NCBI GenBank assembly: GCA_033297205.1
Contig: MU859208.1
Span: forward strand, 28,635-92,634
Reading direction: 5' to 3'
Origin: Pseudoneurospora amorphoporcata
Taxonomy: Eukaryota > Ascomycota > Sordariomycetes > Sordariales > Sordariaceae
Length of the DNA stretch: 64,000 nt
Numbering within the stretch: position 1 is the first letter of the stretch; every line of letters starts with the position of its first letter. The notes beneath the pieces were generated by a model. That model made no database searches. It saw only the letters and a list, made by a program, of their open reading frames with translations, and was not told where the DNA came from. A program made the translations under genes and the position numbers. Shown here piece after piece: positions 59,734-64,000 of this stretch.

Positions 59734-60166
59734 GGCTGTATGATACCAACGTGATGTTGTTTCGGTCGGAAAAAAGGGTCTTAAAATTCCCGTGCGGTAG
59801 GTATATCAACACCTTTCCAAGTTCACTTCTAACACAAACAAACGCAGCACTGGCGGCTCAATGGCCGAGTGGTGTAACGGAAGTACACTACATACTTAAG
59901 CGCCAAACTTGTGGCCCGAGTTGGCACGGGGAAGTCTTAAAGTGCAAGGTCCCAGGTTCAATTCCGGGCAGGGTCATCGCCGGTACTGCCTCCCTGTGGG
60001 TTTTCTCTTGGGGACCATCCTCATCATATTGCTAGGTATCTCATGACCGCTTGTATAGAAAGTGTATATAGCCAAGCCTTGCGTCCTCCTTCCTTCCCTC
60101 TCACCTCATACCTCCAGTCATCCCTTCAACCATTCCTCACCTAGCCAGTTACCTCGGTCACCTAGT
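59734..60166. other. Convergent intergenic region with tRNA-like relic
   Basis: This lies between the 3' ends of the AhpD-like and transcription factor genes. It contains the tRNA-like sequence listed separately at about 59851-59980; nothing else is recognised. Confidence 0.5.
59851..59982 (+). pseudogene. tRNA-like relic or Pol III element with A and B boxes
   Basis: A good A box (TGGCCGAGTGG, 59862-59872, as in leucine/serine tRNAs) and a good B box (GGTTCAATTCC, about 59954-59964) are spaced about 80 bases apart. The T-arm can fold with one A-G mismatch, but the acceptor ends do not pair and no clean anticodon arm forms. It is therefore either a degenerate long-variable-arm tRNA (Leu- or Ser-like) or a tRNA-derived SINE fragment. 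A TTTT stretch about 35 bases after the B box could end Pol III transcription. Confidence 0.35.
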
Positions 60167-62980
60167 TCACACCCCAAACTCAGGCAAATTCGCCGAACTC
60201 AACCAATCCGGCAAAACCGCCGCATCATCCCACAGCGACGGCAGGGCCGGGTTGCCGCCGCCAACATGGTGTTGATGGTGATACATGTTGTTGCTGTTGC
60301 TATTCGCGGTCGAAGCCGGATCAACATGAAACTCATTATTCAGCGCCTCCCTTATCTGGTCATCGGACATGGACGAAAATTGCAGCAATATTGGTTCTGT
60401 TGGTGCCCATAGGGAGGATGGTGTTGAGGATGACTCGAAGACTGACGATGGATGTACTGACCAAAGCAGCATTTGTCGGGACGCCACCGAAACCAGCACC
60501 GCCCAGTGTTGAAGTGCTAGACCCTTGCTGGCTGCTGCGTTGATATGCTGCTAGTGCTGCTGCTGCTGCTGATGATGATGATGCTGATGGCCCACCGTGT
60601 CTGGAGAAGGCCACGGGCGGGCCCTGGCCTCGGTCTGATGACATTGCTGTCCCGTTCCCGTTCCTCGGCCGCACTGTTGAGGCCAATTTCTCATACGACG
60701 TTGCCGCAGCAGCCGCCGCTTTCTTGACGATGTATTTTAAGTAGTTCCCGTAGAGCGTCGACATTCCATTGCGATGGTCCGTAGCGGTGCCGATCCGTTC
60801 CAGCACGCCTGCCGTCTCTTCGATCAGCGTCCGGACGCTGGGCGCCAAAGTAGAAGTCCCACCGGAGAGCTGGCTGCTGAGGCGCAGGGCAAAGCAGGCG
60901 GCGAAGGAGATCATGATGGCCGTGTCGTTGGGCATGCTGGAGAGCTGCTCTTCGCCTTGGATGGCGGAGCGCATGACGTTTAGTGCGGAAGAGAGGCCGG
61001 CGGCGTGGAAGAAGTGGCGGACCTCGGTGGGTGCGGTGGGGTGGTTGATTACGCTGCTGTAGATGGAGAGTCGGGTGTGGGTGACGAGAATTTGGACATA
61101 GGGTGGGAGGCGATGTTCTTTGACGGGTTTTAGTACGAGGTAAGATGGAGGTGAGAATGGATTTGGGAAATGAACTTACGAGGTCCGGTGCCAATGGGTA
61201 TGGTCCATTTGGCGTGCCACTGCTCGAAGAACTTGTCGACTGACATTTGTATCCTGGAGTGGTGGTTAGCAAGACCGCTTATAGTTAGAAACTAAGAAAG
61301 TAGAATGACGAACGACTGGGCAATAAGGCCGCCGTCAGCCAGTGTCTCGCGGGATCCATCACAGACTGCCCTGATGGAGTTGAACAAATCGTCCTGATCA
61401 TGCCAGTCAGTGTTTGCTATGCACGAATGACCCTAGGAGCTCACCAAGTCTCTCCGCAAGACGGCCATGAACACCAAGTGCCCGTCCATGGTATCCGCAA
61501 TATCTGACATGTGCCATTCATCGCAGCGTCGAAGAAGGGGCGTGAGAGGCACGGTATAGCTTCTGCCGCGCGCTAAGCACATCCCTCGCTCCAGAACAAA
61601 CAAGGCAATCCAACATCTCTCCCTCCGCCGCAACAGCCGTCTCCCTAGTTCTGACTCGGAATCGACGTCGCCAAAACCATCGAGAGATAATGCAACCTTG
61701 GGGTCAATGCAGTCTGCCCGTGCAATACCTCGGTTGTAGCTACCGTCTCGTAGGGCATCCATAGCGACCACAATCTTGTGTAGGGACAGGTCCAGGGCCA
61801 TGGTGGTGGCCATGGAGACGTACCAGCACGTCTCGTCGTCGGTGCTATGTTTGCCAGGAAACATCCAGGGAACGTTGACCATGAAGGCAAGAACAATTTC
61901 GACGGACCGGTATCGGTCGATCATGATCCTGTTGACCCAAGGTTTTACAGTGATTGGATAACCTCCGCGACAGGGCTCCTTGTGTTGGCATGAAGAGGGC
62001 GGCAGCGGCGCATATGGATGTGAAGAGAAAGGCCGAGCGCGAGCGTGTAAAGGAGGCCGTATACAGTACTGGGTCCAGACCCCATCTCGTGTGGGCAAGA
62101 CTCTTGAGGAAGAAGTCAAAGAGAGACTCTGCCTCCTCCATCATAAGTAAGCCAAGATCGATGGGATCTAGATCAGGGCCGCAGTCATGGGAGAATTGAG
62201 TGAACATGAACTTTTCAACTTGGGACAGCTTTTCGGTTTGTTTATTCTGGCGTGGGCGTTGGTGGTTGTGGATGATGTCAGCGGTGGAAACGTCGCCAAC
62301 TGGTTTCGGAGAAACATGCATGTCAGAAGCTCGGGCAAGAAGCTGAAGGGGATTCTCTGCATCATCGACGGCTAGGCTCTCATCTGCCACATGGCTTTGC
62401 GATGGCGTAGAGTCTTGCGGGATGCTCATGTCGTCATGATCTGAGATGGAGCTATCACCTGAATCATCGGATACCTCCGCCATGAGAACGTCACTAGGTC
62501 TTGGCGATATGGCCGAAGACGTCCTCCTGTGACCGGTTCTGGGTCCTTTCGGGTCACCATCGGCGAGGGGTGTAAGTGAGCCGGCACCTAAGATTACCTT
62601 TAGTTCCGAGACAATTTGGTGGCCTCGATGCCGTGCAGACTCGCTCCTGATCGTTTAACAGCCTGTTCGACTTGATGGAGTGCCTTTTCCAGCCCGGTGC
62701 GCTTACTGAGGAGTTGGTCAGTAACAGGGCTTTGTCATGAGGAACCAGCAGAACTTGCTTTTTGACCCCCTTCCTCCTGCCCACGTGGAATTCGGGGGGG
62801 ATGCATTGCACCCCTAACTGAAGACAGCGCTGGCATCGGTCATCATCGTCATGTTGTCCTTTTCCCTTTTCGCGCCGGATCTTGGATCGACGACAGACCA
62901 GACATGCGGCATATCCATGAAGATGCCAATAATTCGGGTGATATGTAGTGGATATGTTGATGAGTCCAAATGCCAGCTAT
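60167..62980 (-). CDS. Zn-cluster (Zn2Cys6-like) transcription factor, frame broken three times
   Basis: A fungal binuclear-zinc-cluster regulator with a DNA-binding head and middle homology domain. The head (62914-62800) reads CLVCRRSKIR, then an insertion EKGKGQHDDDDR, then CQRCLQLGVQC and the basic linker GRRKGVKK. The third cluster cysteine position is Arg. A coiled-coil linker (TGLEKALHQVEQAVKRSG) follows an intron. The fungal-specific domain has FMFTQFSHDCGPDLDPIDL, IDRYRSVEIVLAFMVNVPWM, WYVSMATTMALDLSLHK and RRRERCWIALFVLERGMCLA. Then come Ala/Ser-rich segments and the acidic C-terminus MSDDQIREALNNEFHVDP to the stop at 60167. Introns near 61440, 61300 and 61160 have good signals. Single-base breaks lie near 62618 (CC run), 61936-61938 (CCC) and 60376-60379 (AAAA), each in a homopolymer. 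The 5' end is uncertain: the frame is open only from about 62980, and an upstream exon is likely. Confidence 0.72.
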
Positions 62981-63851
62981 TTGTGCGAAACGAGTACCAC
63001 TCGTCTCATCCAACGTGATTTGTGAATCGCGGTATGTGATTCGCACCCTTCTCCTTCCCAGACTGAGAGCATTGGCGGGGTCATTGATACCGCGGGCTGC
63101 CGATGTTCAACCCCACAGTAGAATAGACCCCAAGACGGTGGCGACTACAGCTGTTTGGCAGGCTTTGACAGGTGAAACCCGGCAGTTTTGCTGCAGTGCT
63201 GAATGGGACTCGAATGAGAGGCAGAAGCCGCCGTCGCGGAGAGGAGCCCTGGTGATGATGGAATAGTAAGATGAAAGAGGATGATGCGAGGAAAACTTTG
63301 GCCTCAGCAGCACTGCTCGTTTTTAGTTAATTGCCTATTAGATTGCTCTTGATGGGACTCTCGGAACGACGAATTTGCACCAACCAAGTGTTTCTCTGCG
63401 GAACGGCAACAAGCAGCCGTTGATAGATTGGCGACGGCCGAGGCGGAATACCCCATTTTGAAGTCGGTAATATAAGCCATTTAACCGTCTGCTGTATGAG
63501 CCGAGTGGCCCCATTGAAGTGCATATATTTGGCCATCGTACTCCTGAACCGTCACTTGGCCTGGTTCCTGGTCCGAACGAAAGGAAGAGGGTGTGATACC
63601 CAAGCTCAACCAAACCCGCTCTTTCGCGCCGTGGACCCTTTCGTGAACCATCCATCCATGGACCAAGGTGAAACCGTTACCGGTGATGGCAATCGATGCT
63701 TGTCGTTTGGAGGCTCCGTGTTGCGGCAACACTCGTTGCTAACATGCAGATGAAGACGACCACTCGCATACGAGACTGACCTCAACAAGGAGATAGCGCC
63801 ATCGCGTGCCTCTCAGGCGCAGTCGGCGAGATAGCTGATCGAGTTGGTCCG

Positions 63852-63853
<2 letters not shown>
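62981..63853. other. Upstream flank of the transcription factor gene
   Basis: This probably contains the missing first exon or promoter of the transcription factor gene. I could not identify a convincing start exon; open frames at 63107-63313 and 63338-63655 (minus) have no family-like sequence. Confidence 0.4.

Positions 63854-63895
<42 letters not shown>
63854..63895. repeat. Poly-A tract of 42 bases
   Basis: Forty-two consecutive A residues directly before the homopolymer-rich end of the sequence; it may be an assembly artefact. Confidence 0.85.
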
Positions 63896-63898
<3 letters not shown>

Positions 63899-64000
63899 TA
63901 AAACGTATAGAATTTCTCGCGCCCAAAACCAAAAAAGGCCCTGGAAAACAACCCCCGGCGGCCCAAAATGGTGGCAAAAACCCCCCCAACCCCAAACCCC
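63896..64000. other. Homopolymer-rich contig end, probably low quality
   Basis: The last 105 bases consist largely of short runs (CCC, AAAA, AAAAAA, CCCCC, CCCCCCC, AAAA) with a composition unlike the rest of the window. This pattern is typical of an unreliable read end after a long homopolymer. I would not interpret it biologically. Confidence 0.55.

Overview
The window is genomic DNA of a filamentous ascomycete, most likely a Sordariales fungus close to Neurospora or Sordaria. The evidence is genes split by short introns (about 40 to 95 bases) with GTRNGT donors and a CTAAC/CTGAC branch box just before the acceptor, monocistronic genes separated by kilobases of unique sequence, Q/H/S-rich low-complexity proteins, and protein families typical of Pezizomycotina. 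No CRISPR, plasmid, phage or intact transposon is visible. Species assignment is inference from reading only.

Layout. 0.5-2.4 kb: MFS sugar transporter (-). 5.8-7.6 kb: polynucleotide kinase/3'-phosphatase (+), divergent from it. 8.3-9.2 kb: low-complexity hypothetical (-). 11.9-13.2 kb: doubtful hypothetical (-). 15.0-17.1 kb: concentrative nucleoside transporter (+). 18.2-20.2 kb: membrane-anchored Kelch protein (+), reading frame broken twice. 22.1-25.6 kb: ENA-type P-type ATPase (+), convergent with a small hypothetical at 25.8-26.2 kb (-). 29.4-29.9 kb: Kgd4/YMR-31 mitochondrial protein (+). 31.4-32.4 kb: cytochrome c1 heme lyase (+), convergent with a RUS/DUF647 membrane protein (32.8-34.4 kb, -). 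35.2-36.5 kb: mevalonate diphosphate decarboxylase (-). 36.5-41.8 kb: gene-free, with microsatellites. 41.8-43.6 kb: Ser/Pro-rich fungal protein (-). 43.6-49.6 kb: gene-free. 49.6-55.1 kb: IlvD/Edd dehydratase, MFS transporter and hemerythrin-like protein, all (-). 55.8-57.6 kb: mitochondrial succinyl-CoA:3-ketoacid CoA-transferase (+). 57.7 kb: intron-containing tRNA-His. 58.7-59.7 kb: AhpD-like protein (+). 60.2-63.0 kb: Zn-cluster transcription factor (-), frame broken three times. The last 150 bases are a 42-base poly-A followed by homopolymer-rich sequence that looks like a poor contig end.

The genes are mostly unrelated housekeeping and transport functions. Mitochondrial roles recur (Kgd4, c1 heme lyase, CoA transferase), but nothing suggests one co-regulated pathway. 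The only possible functional pair is the sugar-acid-dehydratase-like enzyme and the adjacent MFS transporter. I found no convincing new multi-gene system. The observations most worth a second look are the five single-base frame breaks, all in or next to short homopolymers, in two otherwise well-preserved genes; a Zn2Cys6 domain lacking its third cysteine; a 169-bp MITE-like inverted repeat; and a tRNA-like relic with Pol III boxes.
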